64,000 nucleotides of DNA from Paragyromitra xinjiangensis (Eukaryota > Ascomycota > Pezizomycetes > Pezizales > Discinaceae), in NCBI GenBank assembly GCA_038503065.1, contig JBCAMK010000004.1, positions 124,001 through 188,000 of the forward strand, in the 5' to 3' direction. The notes beneath the pieces are model-generated. The model ran no database searches. It was not told the origin of the DNA and saw nothing but the letters and a program-made list of their open reading frames with translations. This document shows, one piece after another, positions 20,755-33,256 of this stretch. Every line of letters begins with the position of its first letter. Positions within the stretch are counted from its first letter, which is position 1. Position numbers and translations under genes: made by a program.

Positions 20755-20969
20755 GGCTCAAGTTTTGGTAGAATAGGATGACCTATAATATATTAAGTCT
20801 TTATGTGAGATATTTCTCTAGGTACAATTAATCTATTTCCTGAAGCCTCTAGTAAAGCGAAATTATTTTCATACATCTCTTGGGCGCGCAGTTGTGGTTG
20901 CTGCGCTGCGCTGAGAGTTCGGTTGCTGCCAAACCGCAGATTAGACTTTGGTAGCTACGTGCCCCCGTA

Positions 20970-20975
20970 CGTATG
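20970..20975. repeat. Target-site hexamer right of transposon B (CGTATG)
   Basis: Its matching partner is the reverse complement CATACG at 12184-12189, on the right side of copy A. Confidence 0.85.
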
Positions 20976-23238
20976 GGAACCTGTTAACCTAGCTACCGGC
21001 TCAGACCCTTTGGGGCAATTTAGATTTTTTTTCCATCCTGTACATAAACCGTTCTGAATCTACTCCTCTCAACAGAACCTCATCGATTGTCCCCCTACAG
21101 ATCAATCGCAAAAAAAATGGCAAAGCCGCGAAAATTTCCGTTAAAAGTATAGAAGTCCCAGCTCATGAATTCACAAAATGGTTGATTTCAATAACACGAC
21201 CATAAGCAGAGCGCGAGGTGGTACAAGGGCCAAGTTGCAAATAGACTCCTTTTTTCTACCCCCGATTTCAGAACACAGCTAGTACAGCTCATGTTGGATA
21301 CGGTACTACTTTGAGTTAATCAATTACCCAGCCACAATTGCATTCGAGTGATCTACACATACCAACACTCTATCCCCATCCAAATGTTTTTGTAGTACCA
21401 CTACTGTTGGATCTCAAGGGGGATCCAAAGCATAAGTTCCCAAGAGGTGACAGTCTTCCCTCCTCAAGCAGTTTATCCCCAGAAATAAATGCGGAATAAG
21501 CGAGTGGCTATCGCATTGGGGTTTGATTATTGAATCTTCTCCGGGTATTCGTTTCTGTAATGGAAATGTTATGAACGTTATTCAGGTTTTAGTATATAAT
21601 CCCGTTGCATGACTTGGAAATCTGAGGATGATACCTAAACATTCCCGACTGACGGTTTTGTGCCTTCCCCTATTGTGACACCCGCTTAGCGTCTCTTAAC
21701 TGATATTTCCGTGATTCTGCCATTTTTTCGAGATTGACCTGTAGGAGGATCGATGAGGTTCTAGCGTGAAAACGTTACACGCAGAGGGGGAGGTTGGCAC
21801 CAGTATAAGTATCCAAGAACTAGAACTACCAGAGTCCCTTTGCGTACTACCAAGCACCGGTGCTGTGAGTCATACTAAATGATTTTGTTTCTCCCGGCAC
21901 AAAAGGCTTGCTCCCGTAAACCAGCCAGATCCCTGTACGCGATAAATACGCTGTTTGTTTGTTGCTCAGCTTTGTACCTACAGGGCCTAGATCCCCTTGT
22001 TAACTATCAACATGTACAGCCACCAGAAAATTTTACAGGTTCGGAAGTATCAACTCCCGACCATTGGATTCTACTGCCTTCTCCAGGGCTCCTAGTATCT
22101 GAGCCGAGTTTAATTTAATGTCAGTTCAGCTATGCTGTTATCCGATAAAGGCCTGAGAAGGATTTTCTTATGCGGGTGTCCGAGGGAAATCCTTCACGGG
22201 ATTACCATGGGCGATGACGCAGAGCCATGTGCTCGTTGATTGGTAGCTTGCGAGTGTTACTCCGGAATTTCTCTCCGTCTTGTTATGAGATAGTTGAGAT
22301 AGAGGATGAAGAGTAACTTGCGGGAGAACATAGCAGGGAGTCACGTCACGGGAAGAGGGGTTTCGCTGCTATTATAAGGTTATCCCCTTGGTAAACCACG
22401 TAGCAAAACTTACTTGATATCGACCATAAAAACAAGAAAACAGTGGGGGTAAGGCTTTGTGTTATGGAATCGCTCACAGAAATCAGCAAAAAAAAAGTTG
22501 TTTGGAGGCTTAAGCTTTCCCGCCTCCTATCCTTTACGCCATACTTCTCTCCAGCGACAAGTTCATAATCCCACATGCTGCGGAAAACGAACGCAATACC
22601 ACGTGCATAACTGCACAAGGCCTATAACTAGCACAACACGCGATTCTTTCACAAGAATGAGGAACGCTGCAGGTCTAGGATCAAGAGTACAAGATACAAT
22701 ACCCTTTCTCGGTAATATAATTTATTCCCGAAGCCGCACTTTCCGTAAACCCAAGCAGTCTAGATGCAGGGCGGTCACGTTGGTACACTGGCTATCGGTA
22801 CCCGACATATGTGCAATGGGATCGATAGAGTGGCCGACGATAGCTACCATAATGGGAAGTGCTCATAATATCTTATTGTTGTTGAAATATTAGGGAGGTT
22901 AGAGGAAGTAAACAGATCGATGCATGCTTATTTCAAACCTCGTTCAGTTAGCTCATGTAGTTGATTGTAGTTGACAACGCTTAATCTCAAAACAAAGACC
23001 TTAATTAACTCTAGACTAGTCTACCCAATCCAGTCTAACTTGGCCAAGTTATCCTGCCGTATCTTCAGTTGATAGACCTCTTTAATTTCCACTAGCTCGG
23101 GAGAAACATCTTTTTAAAAAAAAGCTGAGAATATCACTTCAAAAAACCGAAGCCCAGGCCAAAAGCCAAAATCACAATAGATATACACATACTGATACTT
23201 CTACAATCTATACACAAATTCTCGACTGTCCCATTAAC
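20976..23238. other. Intergenic region, no gene recognised
   Basis: I see no convincing gene in this 2.3-kb stretch. Frames are short and without family motifs. Its left edge was the original neighbour of position 12190 before the inversion. Confidence 0.4.
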
Positions 23239-24953
23239 CTACATTCTAAACCCCCTCCCTCCCATACTCCTCCCCGGAGCTCCTCCACGAGTCCTAATCG
23301 TCGTAACAACCACCGAAACCGAAGTACCCCTCGTAGCAGCAGAGGTAACAGTAGACGTAACGATCCTAGAGCTCACCAGCGTCGTAGGAACCTTCGTCGA
23401 AGCAGCAGCCCCCGTAGTAGAAACCGAGCTCTTCGCCAGAACAGCCGACGTCGCCGAAACAGTACCCGTAGCCATCACCCTCACACTACTCGCCCCACCC
23501 ACCGCTGCCGCCTCAATCCCCCACAACACAGCCGGTGTATAAACCGGTATAGAAACTGTAGTACCATACCCAGCAACCCCCCAAACAGGACTAGTAGGAA
23601 CCACATACCCCTCCATTGTAGTCGATATTGTAACCGTACTACTAAACGAAGTCGGCGTCACACCATCCGCAAGCTCCCTCGCACAATACCCCGCCCCATA
23701 AACATTCCTACACTGCAACACAACAGCACCCTTCGTAACCGTCCACATCGCGAAATCCACCAATGTGATATTCACCAACGGCACCACATCCGACCCACGA
23801 ATAACAATCGGTCCCCGAGCAACCCCATTATCCACGGTACCAGTCCAATTCCTAAACACCAAATCCGAGATCTTAATAGCACCCGTATTCGGCGTGGTGT
23901 GCTCATACCAATACTGATCGGTATCAAGCGCATACGTAGTATCATACGCCCAAAAGTCCTCAAACACCGAGTTCCTCACATACCCTACAGCGCCGGTCCC
24001 ACCAGGCCAGGTCTTGATCATGAGCATTTGAGTGCACTGATAAACATAAATGCGACGCATATGGATGTATTCGATTTCAGCACCAGATGATGCGTCGAGA
24101 GATCCGATACTCATCCCGCCGGATTGGTTGCAGTATATATCTTCGATGAGAACGTTCTTACTGGGGGTTTTAACGGAGATGCATTCGTCACGGTTTGTGA
24201 CTTCGATGTGGTGGAGGTGACAATTGGAGAGACAGGTGAGGCCAACGCCGTCGAGGCCGCCTTTGTTGCCCCCGCGGATTGTGATTTGGTAGCAGGAGAG
24301 GTTTGTCGCGTCGTTGTGAATTAGGTGGAAGGTTGGGGAGTCGACCTGATGAGGAAGGTTAGTGGGAGTGTATGGGAGTGGGAGTGAGAGGATGGGCGGG
24401 CACCAAGATCAAGTCGTGGACAGAGTAGTTAGTACAGGTCATGAATCTCAGCAGCCTTGCGTTCTGGGTAGACCCAGATATCCTCTGCTCATACCCATTC
24501 CCTTGAATCGCACCCTTTCCATTACTGCTATACATCTCAAAGTCACTCGCCCTCTTCACAACAATCGCATTCCCGCTAAAGCTCCCAGTGGCTGACAACG
24601 TAATAAGCCCATCAAGCCGAAAGGCCCATTTCGACCCAGCGTTTAACACCACTCCAGTCTCCACTACTGCCATTAGTACAACTCCCCCAATACGACATGG
24701 AACACATACTCAGATAGTTCCCCTCGGGGATATACAGTGTAGCACCCGTACTCGCACTCGTAACACAAGCAAACGCTTTTGTGATGGCAGGACTAATATC
24801 GGTTGTGCCATCTGCTACACCGCCGTAGTCAAGAACATTACAAATTCTAGTTTTGGCAGAGAGGGCAGTTGTGGGGCCTACTGCTATCCCTTCAAGGAGC
24901 TGGCCGAAGACCACAGAGATGGTAGTAAGCGCTACTGCTAGTAGGAGACGCAT
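23239..24953 (-). CDS. Secreted GH28 glycoside hydrolase, rhamnogalacturonan hydrolase-like
   Basis: A pectin-backbone hydrolase of family GH28, most like fungal rhamnogalacturonan hydrolases. There are three exons: 24710-24953, 24404-24666 and 23239-24345 (introns of 43 and 58 bp), giving 537 residues. A signal peptide of about 17 residues (M-R-L-L-L-A-V-A-L) is followed by the right-handed beta-helix. Landmarks are W-A-F-R-L-D-G-L-I, D-S-P-T-F-H, G-G-L-D-G-V-G, V-T-N-R-D-E-C-I-S-V-K-T-P and C-N-Q-S-G-G-M-S-I-G-S. The last two patterns are the rhamnogalacturonase variants of the polygalacturonase DD and GHG sites. A Ser/Thr/Val-rich C-terminal tail of about 100 residues goes beyond the catalytic fold and is probably O-glycosylated. 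The coding strand is C-rich upstream and G-rich in the tail. Confidence 0.88.
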
Positions 24954-27747
24954 TTTGGAGTAGAAGGTTAAAGAGAGTATGACACTGCGCTGCAGGTCGA
25001 ATTAAACGAATGTATAGGGCGAAGAGAAATGATGGAAAGAAGACAATCCAGTTGCTACAGCTAAAGAATGAGCAAACAAAACAGAACTATGGACATCACA
25101 GCTTTTTATTCCACCCCACAACCCCAGTGCTGAACAAGATGTTAATATAGCTGCGACGTGGAATAAGATACTAATTAATTGAGGACTGAGGTCGGACCTT
25201 GCATTAGGGTAGTAGGACGCGTCCCGGGATGTTTGCTCCTGATCTACAACTAGGATTCGGAGGGCTTCATGTAGAAGGGTTTGGTTCGGCTAGTAGCCGA
25301 TCTCTTGGCTTCTTGGATGAAACAGAAGATGGCGGCACGAGGGCGGGAAGTATTTCCCCGGAACCGAGATTGTGGAGGTGATGTTTGTGATAAGTTTGCT
25401 TGATCCCGAGATGAAGGATTCTGGGTTCTCAGTTTCGGCATATTCGGAAATTAATGTTGGTTGCTAAATTTGGTTGATCCCTAGGAGCGATCTGATAAGA
25501 TAGTTGGGAGATAACAGTAGCTTTCTTACTAAACCTAACCCTCGCCATCCATCTTCCATTCCTCCCTTGCTCATAACGATTCAAAGCCCATATTTCTCAC
25601 TCACCAGACTAAACAGCCAAAAATATATTCCTTTTAGGTGTCTTGTAATATTGGTACAAAGGGATGAATGGAAGACTCGATTGCTTAATTGCTAGCTAGG
25701 TGGGCAGCCCGAGTGCCCGAGTGCTCGGGTTCCTGTTTCTCAATCATTTCCAACTTCGAAGCCACGCCCGAGGGGGTACCCTTATTAGAAAGTATCTCCA
25801 ACAAAGTGGTGGTCAAAGCGAGACAAGTGACATACAGCGACCCCAGCAATTCAGAAATAGACGCCCCAGTACTTACAAGTACGCTTGTCCTGGTTTTCAA
25901 TCCCTATTAAAACTCGGCTGGAATTAACTTCCACTTTATGTATTCAGTATGTTTATCCTCTCGTTACAGCCGTCTCTCAACTCACGTCCTATATTAAAAA
26001 CTTTAGATCATAAACGCGTAACCGTAAGACACTGAGACTAGAATAAGGTGGTATCTAACGATCTAGGTGTGAGTTTAAATAGACCCATCGGATGACATAC
26101 AGTTGAAGTCCAAACCTTAAAGCACATTAAGATTAAAATTATTTAGGAAACCTCAGCAACTAGATTATTCACATGCCCCGCAATCAGCCTTGTCTACTAT
26201 ACCTAATATACTCCAATGGCTATACACAGCCATATTTTTATTTGCACTTTGGGTCTGCAGCAATATCTCCTAGAAAGCTTGCCTGCACTTCTTTGCCTGG
26301 AGATATCGCAGTATTGGGAATCGCCACGCTCCGGTCCTATTGGAAGGCTTACGTGATGTAGCGGATCGAATACGGGATCTATTGGTGTTCCTACCAAACA
26401 AAAAATCACAAAAGATATAGTTTATCAACCCTAGTACAACCTCACGGGCCTATCCCTACTGAGGTCAGGGATATGAAATTATACAGGTGTCGCATATTCC
26501 ATACGGCAATCTCGTAGGTGAGCCGCCGCTACGGTATTGATTACCTTTCTACACCATTTCCATATCCCTCCCTCCACCTGAGAATGCGATTATTCTTAAC
26601 GCGATTATTAACTATCGGCAAAGCCACTGATTAGGGCTTATGTTCGTACAGTTTCAACACGCCCTTACTCCCTGAACCCCTTACTCCACATCTGTCGGGT
26701 CCTCGTCTGTCGAATGGAGCATCACACCAACCCTCGTTATTCTCGGATATCCTCACTTAAGGATTTTCATTTCAGGTTAGGGTCTGATAGTTCACGCCAT
26801 ACCGAAGTCGGAGGTCCACACCAAGCAAAACCATTACTCCACCAAGAATCCCACCAACCGAAAGCTCCACTTAGACTCAAACTCGATTGGTAAACATCCC
26901 TGCGACCCACCGGGGCGGATCTCAGACTTGCACTTAAATCTTGTGAACAAAACAATCCAAAAGAGTCAACCGATCAATCGATTTTGGGGATTGCTGAGTC
27001 CTATGACGAATCATAGATATCACTCATCCAGGCAGCCTAGACCGACCGATTAAATCTCACTTCAAGATCTCTACAGCCGACACTCGACCAATAACCCAAC
27101 CAGTAGTCGTGATACTAGCACCCATAGTCTGTGTACGTTCTCCCAATGATATTTTGCCCTCTCTAAAATCTCGTATTGACAACTGATTATGATAGCAGAA
27201 ACCCAAATTAAGCTAAGAGATCTAGCTAAATCCCCTTCGTGTACTTAACACCACGCTAACGATTCTTGGCACCTCAGAAAATTCTCTGAGCGATCGGGAA
27301 ACCTCCCGCCCAGCTAGCTTTAGTCAACGAATCAAAACATCCCGAAAAGCGGGACGAGAGAATGACAGGAGCTTGGTTTTCTTAGCTCTTATCTCTTAGC
27401 GACTAAAAATTCAGTTTTCCCGCCTTACTACATGAGTTGTGGGAGTGGGGCGCACTAACAGCCTCTCCGCGGCTATTAGCTGGGTGTCCGTAAACTGAAA
27501 GGTGGATAAGCTGCATTTTACTAGTAATTCCACCAATTAAATCGAGAGAAACAATACTACCCTGATAGGCATAGTGCCACAAGTCGGGGTTACCGGAATT
27601 TAGTTGATCCGACCTAATCGGAAAACACGGACTGTAGATATTCAAATACGTCATCAATACAACATCGAATAGCAGCACCATAACACTCGGCGATGGCACT
27701 TTATCCCCCAAAATCATTTACAAAATCATTGAAACTACTACAAGACC
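24954..27747. other. Intergenic region between divergent genes
   Basis: The GH28 gene (minus) and the FMN oxidase gene (plus) are transcribed away from this 2.8-kb stretch, so it should carry both promoters. A frame at about 25689-25910 looks weakly protein-like but matches nothing I know. No repeats stand out. Confidence 0.4.
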
Positions 27748-29384
27748 ATGTCAGACGCAGATAACCAATGGAAAGACCGTCAGACACCACATTGGCATCT
27801 ATACCAACGAGATAATTTAACCGCAGCTGCGGATGGAGAGTTGCCGCCTTTCAATACACGTTTGCTCCTCCTTTCTCTCATTAATTCGAGCAAACAGCCA
27901 TAACAAATTCTATAGATCCGGCGAAACTCGAGGATCTTGCCAAAGAAAAGCTCTCACAAAACGGATGGCACGTCTTCAACACAGAATTCAAGCACAAAGA
28001 CTAACTAAGGATACCACAGGTACTACGCCTCCTCCAACGCCGGCCAATCTTGGACCCACCTTGCAAACCGCGAAGCCTTCTTCCGGCACCGCATAATCCC
28101 ACGCATGCTCGTAGACACGAACCAGCGGGAAACCTCAACGACACTTTTCGGGCACAAAATCCCAGCGCCAATCTGCTTCGCACCCATCGGTATCAGCGAG
28201 ATCTATCATCCACAGGGGGAGCTACCGGTTGCAAAAGTTGCTTCTGAACTCGGATTACCGTATTGCCTGAGTACTGCAGGGAGTAGAGGGATTGAAGATG
28301 TTGCGAGAGCGAGTGGTGGGCAGGATGAGATGACCGGGAGGGTGGAAGGTGGTGGTGTTAGGTTCTTTCAGCTGTATATGCCACATGATGATGAATTGAC
28401 ACTGAGTTTGCTGAATCGGGCTTGGGTATGTTTGTTCCTAGGCCTCCAAGTAGATGTACTAATCACTTCGCTTTTGAACAGAATTCGGGATATGATGTGC
28501 TTATCTTAACAGTGGATACTTGGCAATTAGGCTGGAGACACGACGACATCGCGACTGGAAACTATGGTAAACTCACCCAGTCACTCCCCACATTGAAGTC
28601 TTTGCAAACTCCCCTAACACTCCATCAGCATTCTACTACGGCCGCGGTGCCGAACTCGGTCTCACCGACCCCGTCTTCCAAAAACGTCTCAAAGAAGCCA
28701 ACATCGACCCCTTAAAAGACCCTAAAGCTGCCGGCCAAAAATGGATCGACAGCATCTGGCATGGCCGCCCCCACAGCTGGGAAAAGACACAGTGGGTGAT
28801 GGAGAAATGGAAAATTATCTCCGGAGGCCGCTCATTCGTTATTAAAGGGATCCAAAGCGTTAGCGATGCGAAGAAAGCGGTTGATATTGGATGTGATGGG
28901 ATCGTGGTTAGTAATCATGCTGGGAGACAAGTTGATGGTGCTGTGGCGAGTTTGGATGCGTTGGAGGAGATTGCGAAGGGTGTGTCTTCAAGCTGTCTTC
29001 CATGGGGGCTGATTGGATGTGGCTGACTTAGTATAGCTGTTGGGAATAAAACGACAATAATTTTCGACTCTGGGATCCGTTCTGGGAGCGATATTTTCAA
29101 GGCTCTTGCGTTAGGTGCTAATGCGGTGTTTGTGGGTCGATTGTGGATCTGGGGATTATCTATCCAAGGAGAACACGGTGTTCGGCATGTAATGAAAAGT
29201 CTTTTAGCTGAGTTCGATCTCACAATGGAGTTGGCAGGATATAACCATGTGGATGAAGTTGGAGGAGATTCTATAAGTCAGTTTCCCATCCCTTGGTATT
29301 CCTAATATTCATGGATACTGATGGATGAACGGTGTAGAAACAGCGGAAGGTGCAAGCCTGATTGCCGAAAAATCGAAGCTCTAA
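27748..29384 (+). CDS. FMN-dependent 2-hydroxyacid oxidase/dehydrogenase with peroxisomal signal
   Basis: A flavoenzyme of the glycolate/lactate oxidase family, oxidising an (S)-2-hydroxy acid to the 2-oxo acid. Seven exons: 27748-27859, 27898-27967, 28020-28425, 28482-28566, 28629-28979, 29037-29276 and 29338-29384. The sum is 1311 nt, 436 residues, with phase kept throughout. Intron 2 (27968-28019) fits only as a GC-AG intron. FMN and active-site motifs are present: A-P-I-G, L-S-T-A-G-S, F-Q-L-Y, T-V-D-T-W, V-I-K-G-I, S-N-H-A-G-R-Q-V-D-G with the catalytic His, and D-S-G-I-R-S-G-x-D followed by G-R. There is no cytochrome b5 domain, unlike yeast lactate dehydrogenase. The last three residues are S-K-L, a type 1 peroxisomal import signal. 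Confidence 0.88.
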
Positions 29385-32300
29385 CGGTGGATAGGATATG
29401 GTTTAGAAATCTTGTAGTTGAATACGATTTCACCAGTTCGTTCTGCCATCAGTTATAATGCAACTCCGGAATTGATTGTTACGACCCTTCCTTTCAGTGA
29501 TTCGTTTAGTGACTCGTAACGCTTCGAGTCGATATTGAACGAGCGAAGTTGAATCAAGCGAAAATTCCGGTAGTAAATGTAGGATATTTTCAAGACGGGC
29601 CAGCCAGAATTTATCCCACAGTGGATGCTTCGGGTTTCAAATCAATCAAGAACTCAGCGTTAACCGCATGCAAGTCCCTTCCCAAAGAAGCAGAAGTCAT
29701 TTCCGTGATCTGCAGCCAGAAGTCGTTTCAGAACTTATTTCTAATCTAAGTAATTAAGTGAGTTTAAGGCAACAAGGCAGTATATAAGGCAAGCAGATGG
29801 CGAACACCATTTAGCACCCCTCCCCAAAGTAATCGCAATCGTAGTGTAGTGCCTTACCTCATCACTTTTCCGCAATCATCGAGTCTTCCGTCCTGCATGA
29901 AAGCACATCCAGGAGTATCACAGCCACAAACCTTACAAAAGCACAGCCAGACCTAACCGCCTTGTGACCTGTCTAGTTGTATCCCCTCCTTGCACGAGAT
30001 TCCTAGTAACCGTTATACCTTAGTTTGATGTGACCAAATGCATTGCCACAGGCTCCCAGAGAAGATTGCGAGCATGGAGCCAGATTTATACCTGGAGTAG
30101 AGGCGGGTTAGTTTCAAGCCGCATCCTATTTGAGCAAGCGATGGCCCTACCAGTATCGACTTCCGATATTGACTTGGCACGTCTGTGGCTTACCCGACCA
30201 ATTCCAAATATTTGAGACTCGCATCCTCAAGATTTCTTAGCTTTCCCCAAGCAGTAATACACCACATTTCGACGTTAAGGACTTGAGGGTCGAATAATAA
30301 GAGAATCCCAAAGCAGCTAGCCACCCCGTTATAAGTGCTGTACATATCTTGCAGTTATGGCAAAATCACTGCTTTCCCCCAACACGTCCTTACTTTCTAC
30401 CCGAGTGATTTATTGTGACACGGACTAAATCCTTAAACTCTCTTCACGATACAGAAGGCAACTGACCAGGAAAAGGCCTGGATATTAAAAAACTAACATC
30501 GCATGTTAAATCCCCTAACTGAAACTCATAACCTGTAACGATCTAGTTAGAACCCAAAGAATGTTGGATCGGTGGACGGCACGTATCGGACACTACTATT
30601 GGCTTACTAGGTAAGATCCTCACAGCTTTTCCTTCCCACCACAATCGCGTTTTGCTTTTGCAAACTCGCTTGCTGCTAGGATGTGATCGATTACTGGTCC
30701 ACCTTGCGGCATAGTCAGTGCGTTTATGGTTTGTTCTTTACGTTTCACTTAGGACATTATCACTAATAGCTACCCCTAGATTTCCTGAGGAATGGGAGCG
30801 AGACCTTTGTAGAATTATTCTCTCACATCTAATACCTGCCGGTTCACCATTGGCTACATACGCGCATGCGTTTTATCTGACAACTCCCGCTCTCAACTTG
30901 CCACATCCTTGCAACCAAATGAGATATAATTGGAGCAGAAAGTTTATTGGGCCGCACTCTCCTTTATCCAGAGGGTTGATGAAGCATAAGACGGAATATC
31001 TTAACTATCACTAAGACGTTAGGATAAGGTGTGGCGGCTGAGAGTCTAGACGGGTTTCACTCAAAATCTTCTCATTGGTGCTGGCGAGTATTTTGAATAG
31101 GTCTACTGTAATGTGAAATCAGTATTTGTTATCGACCCAAGCATAATTCCAAGAACAAGCTTCAGGCCTGAGCGATAGTGTTTAAAATACGACCTAGCTT
31201 TTCTCCAGACTAGGCTTGGTATGGTACTGAATATGGCAAGACGAACCCAAGCCACGAAATCTCTAATGGGACGACTGCATGGTAATTGAGTCTAAATCAA
31301 TGGACGGGAGCATAACGAAGATTACTACCGAATCGAGGTCGAACTTGACAGCCTTACTAGATGCACGCTTGCTGCTCCTTATGGTAATCATCTTGGTTAG
31401 TTAAACTCGTAGCAACATATCGTAACTAAGTTTTCTATCTAAAACATTAGTTTCAGCGAGTAACATGACTAAATCCCAGATACGATTTCCAATTATTACT
31501 TGGGTAGAACCATAAGAACCGGAAAACAAGGGGTGTGGTTTCGTATGCTACGGAATAGCGCACAGATGTCGTCACATAGAAAGCCACACACCCTATGTTT
31601 TCCGGTTCTTATGGTTCTACCCAAGTACTCATAACTATGTACTAAAGTGGCATGTTCACATCACCCCACATCACTCGGAAAGGCAAATGGCGTTGCACGA
31701 CTAAAATTTTAACTTTGATCTCATCCCACTTCCTTACTTGCTTCAGATTTACCGCCAGCACAGTTGGTGGTGCATTTGGTTGACATTTTCTATTCATCTA
31801 TTCTTACTCTCCTGACGTTGACCATGGTAAGATCCAGCGCCAAGAATTTTATGTTTCGGGAAAAACAAGATTTGATGAATTTCCCCCAACACGCACCGTC
31901 ACCATATAGATCGTTCCGTCATTGATTATCCTACGAGGTATATCTATTCAGCTCCCAATTTTTTCCGCCCTGCCCACGCCTCGAACCCAAGCTTTGGACG
32001 GCGCTCAGGTGCGGGTCTTGGCGGAGTTCCCGCGGAGCCCCCCCGCTACACGGAACAGACTTTGTCCGTGCTCCACCGCGGAAATACAGATGGAAAAACT
32101 GTACTCCAGGGGAAGTTGAGACCTCGGCCGATATCCGGTTGCCACCGAGTGGCCTTCGGCAGCGTGGCGTTGACTGAGCTCGAGGAAGGGAATGATCTGC
32201 ATTCAGATCAGGATCATGGGAAAATCGACAACGTGGGTTGTGGGAAATGGGGAAAGGAATACCATACTCACTAAGAAGCACATCAAGACAAGCATGTGGC

Positions 32301-32804
32301 GATTAAGCCACGGCTAATCTCGTTTTGCATCTTACAAATCACTACTTTACTAGTAACAAGGGGTTGTGTAATCGCGGCAGGATCATGGTCCCTGGGAAAT
32401 CGCCACCATTTGAAAGAAAAAGCTGTGGTGCAGCTGTAGCTCCACACGTGCCGTGTTTATTTGTACTCTAAAAAATTACCTGGTACGTTCGCAGACCCTG
32501 GAGAACTTCGTTCGGAAGAATCCGATACCTCCCCCCTTCCTTACTCTTGCCACAGCGCCTTGGGAAATTTTCGTCGGAAGCCGGGCAAACAATCAAGTGC
32601 ATTAATTGGTTAACTAAAAGTCCAAGGAACATGGTGGGCCAAACTTTCTAACTGTTTTCTGCCCGTGGCGGTGCTCAACTTCAACTACACAAGGTCCCTC
32701 GCGCCGGAACAAGGGACAGACAGATGCTCAACTCCACTTCAACTCGCCACTATCAACCAAACCCCCTACCCGTACTACCATAAGAAATCAAACAGTACGT
32801 AACC
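29385..32804. other. Gene-poor region with one MITE and a possible orphan exon
   Basis: No complete gene is recognised in 3.4 kb. On the minus strand at 29858-29952 a 95-nt open stretch between TTAG and GTAAGG encodes seven cysteines and may be a real exon of an unrecognised gene. A 131-bp hairpin MITE sits at 31497-31627. Around 31970-32200 GC content rises but no frame is convincing. Confidence 0.4.
31497..31627. mobile_element. Hairpin MITE family 1, copy 1 (131 bp)
   Basis: Near-complete palindrome flanked by TA. The arms start CTTGGGTAGAACCATAAG and run through GAACCGGAAAACA and GGGTGTG before a short central spacer. A second copy of the same length lies at 36942-37072. TA target duplications point to the Tc1/mariner group, and no protein is encoded. 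Confidence 0.8.
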
Positions 32805-33037
32805 CTACACAGGTATGGGCGGTGTCGCCGAACAGTTCAAATCTCTTATCTGAACTTCCGATTTGAGCGTCGCCGATGGATATCGAATGGATGTCGACCG
32901 GGAGAAAGATCCGTTCGAGAGGTACCCAGAAGGGCTAGAATCAAGGGAAGCCGCATAATACGATGAGCGACGCGTTGTGTGAGAGTAGCCCGTGTTCATG
33001 TCAATAGAACATGGCTTTTGCAAATGGTAAGTCTAAA
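32805..33037 (-). CDS. Ser/Tyr-rich hypothetical ORF, possible exon
   Basis: An open frame of about 77 codons counted from the acceptor-like TTTTTTAG just upstream (72 codons from its first start-like codon). It is rich in Ser, Tyr and Arg and matches no family known to me. It lies 220 bp downstream of the minus-strand ORF at 33257-33718 and might be its last exon, though I found no good donor joining them. Confidence 0.22.
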
Positions 33038-33256
33038 AAATATGCTAGCTTCACTAAGCAATGCGATCAGTCTAACAGAACAAAAACTCCAATTTTGAAT
33101 AGGTAAACCTCATTCCATCGATAACTCATTAGATTACCCCCCTCGAGTATCGCATGCAGATTTTGGAGTCGCCAGAAAAGTACGGCTACCAACCCTCTAT
33201 TTCATCTAGAAAACACCAGCGAAGATGCTTATTGCCCCCAAAGGAAAACAGATAGT

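Larger units (their letters stand above)
17802..20969 (+). mobile_element. Transposon copy B, DDE element with 6-bp target duplication
   Basis: A 3168-bp copy of the element at 9017-12183 in inverse orientation. It has the same TACGGGGGCACG terminus at both ends and inverted repeats at about 17802-17925 and 20850-20969. Differences from copy A are few; I saw a 1-bp indel and neighbouring changes near 18441 and a C/T change near 19713. The two copies are therefore recent or have been homogenised. It sits inside an ankyrin codon stretch of the NLR. Confidence 0.88.

Noticed and set aside
22459..22893. 144-codon plus-strand frame
   Set aside because: It has no domain, no start context and irregular composition, and nothing known resembles it.
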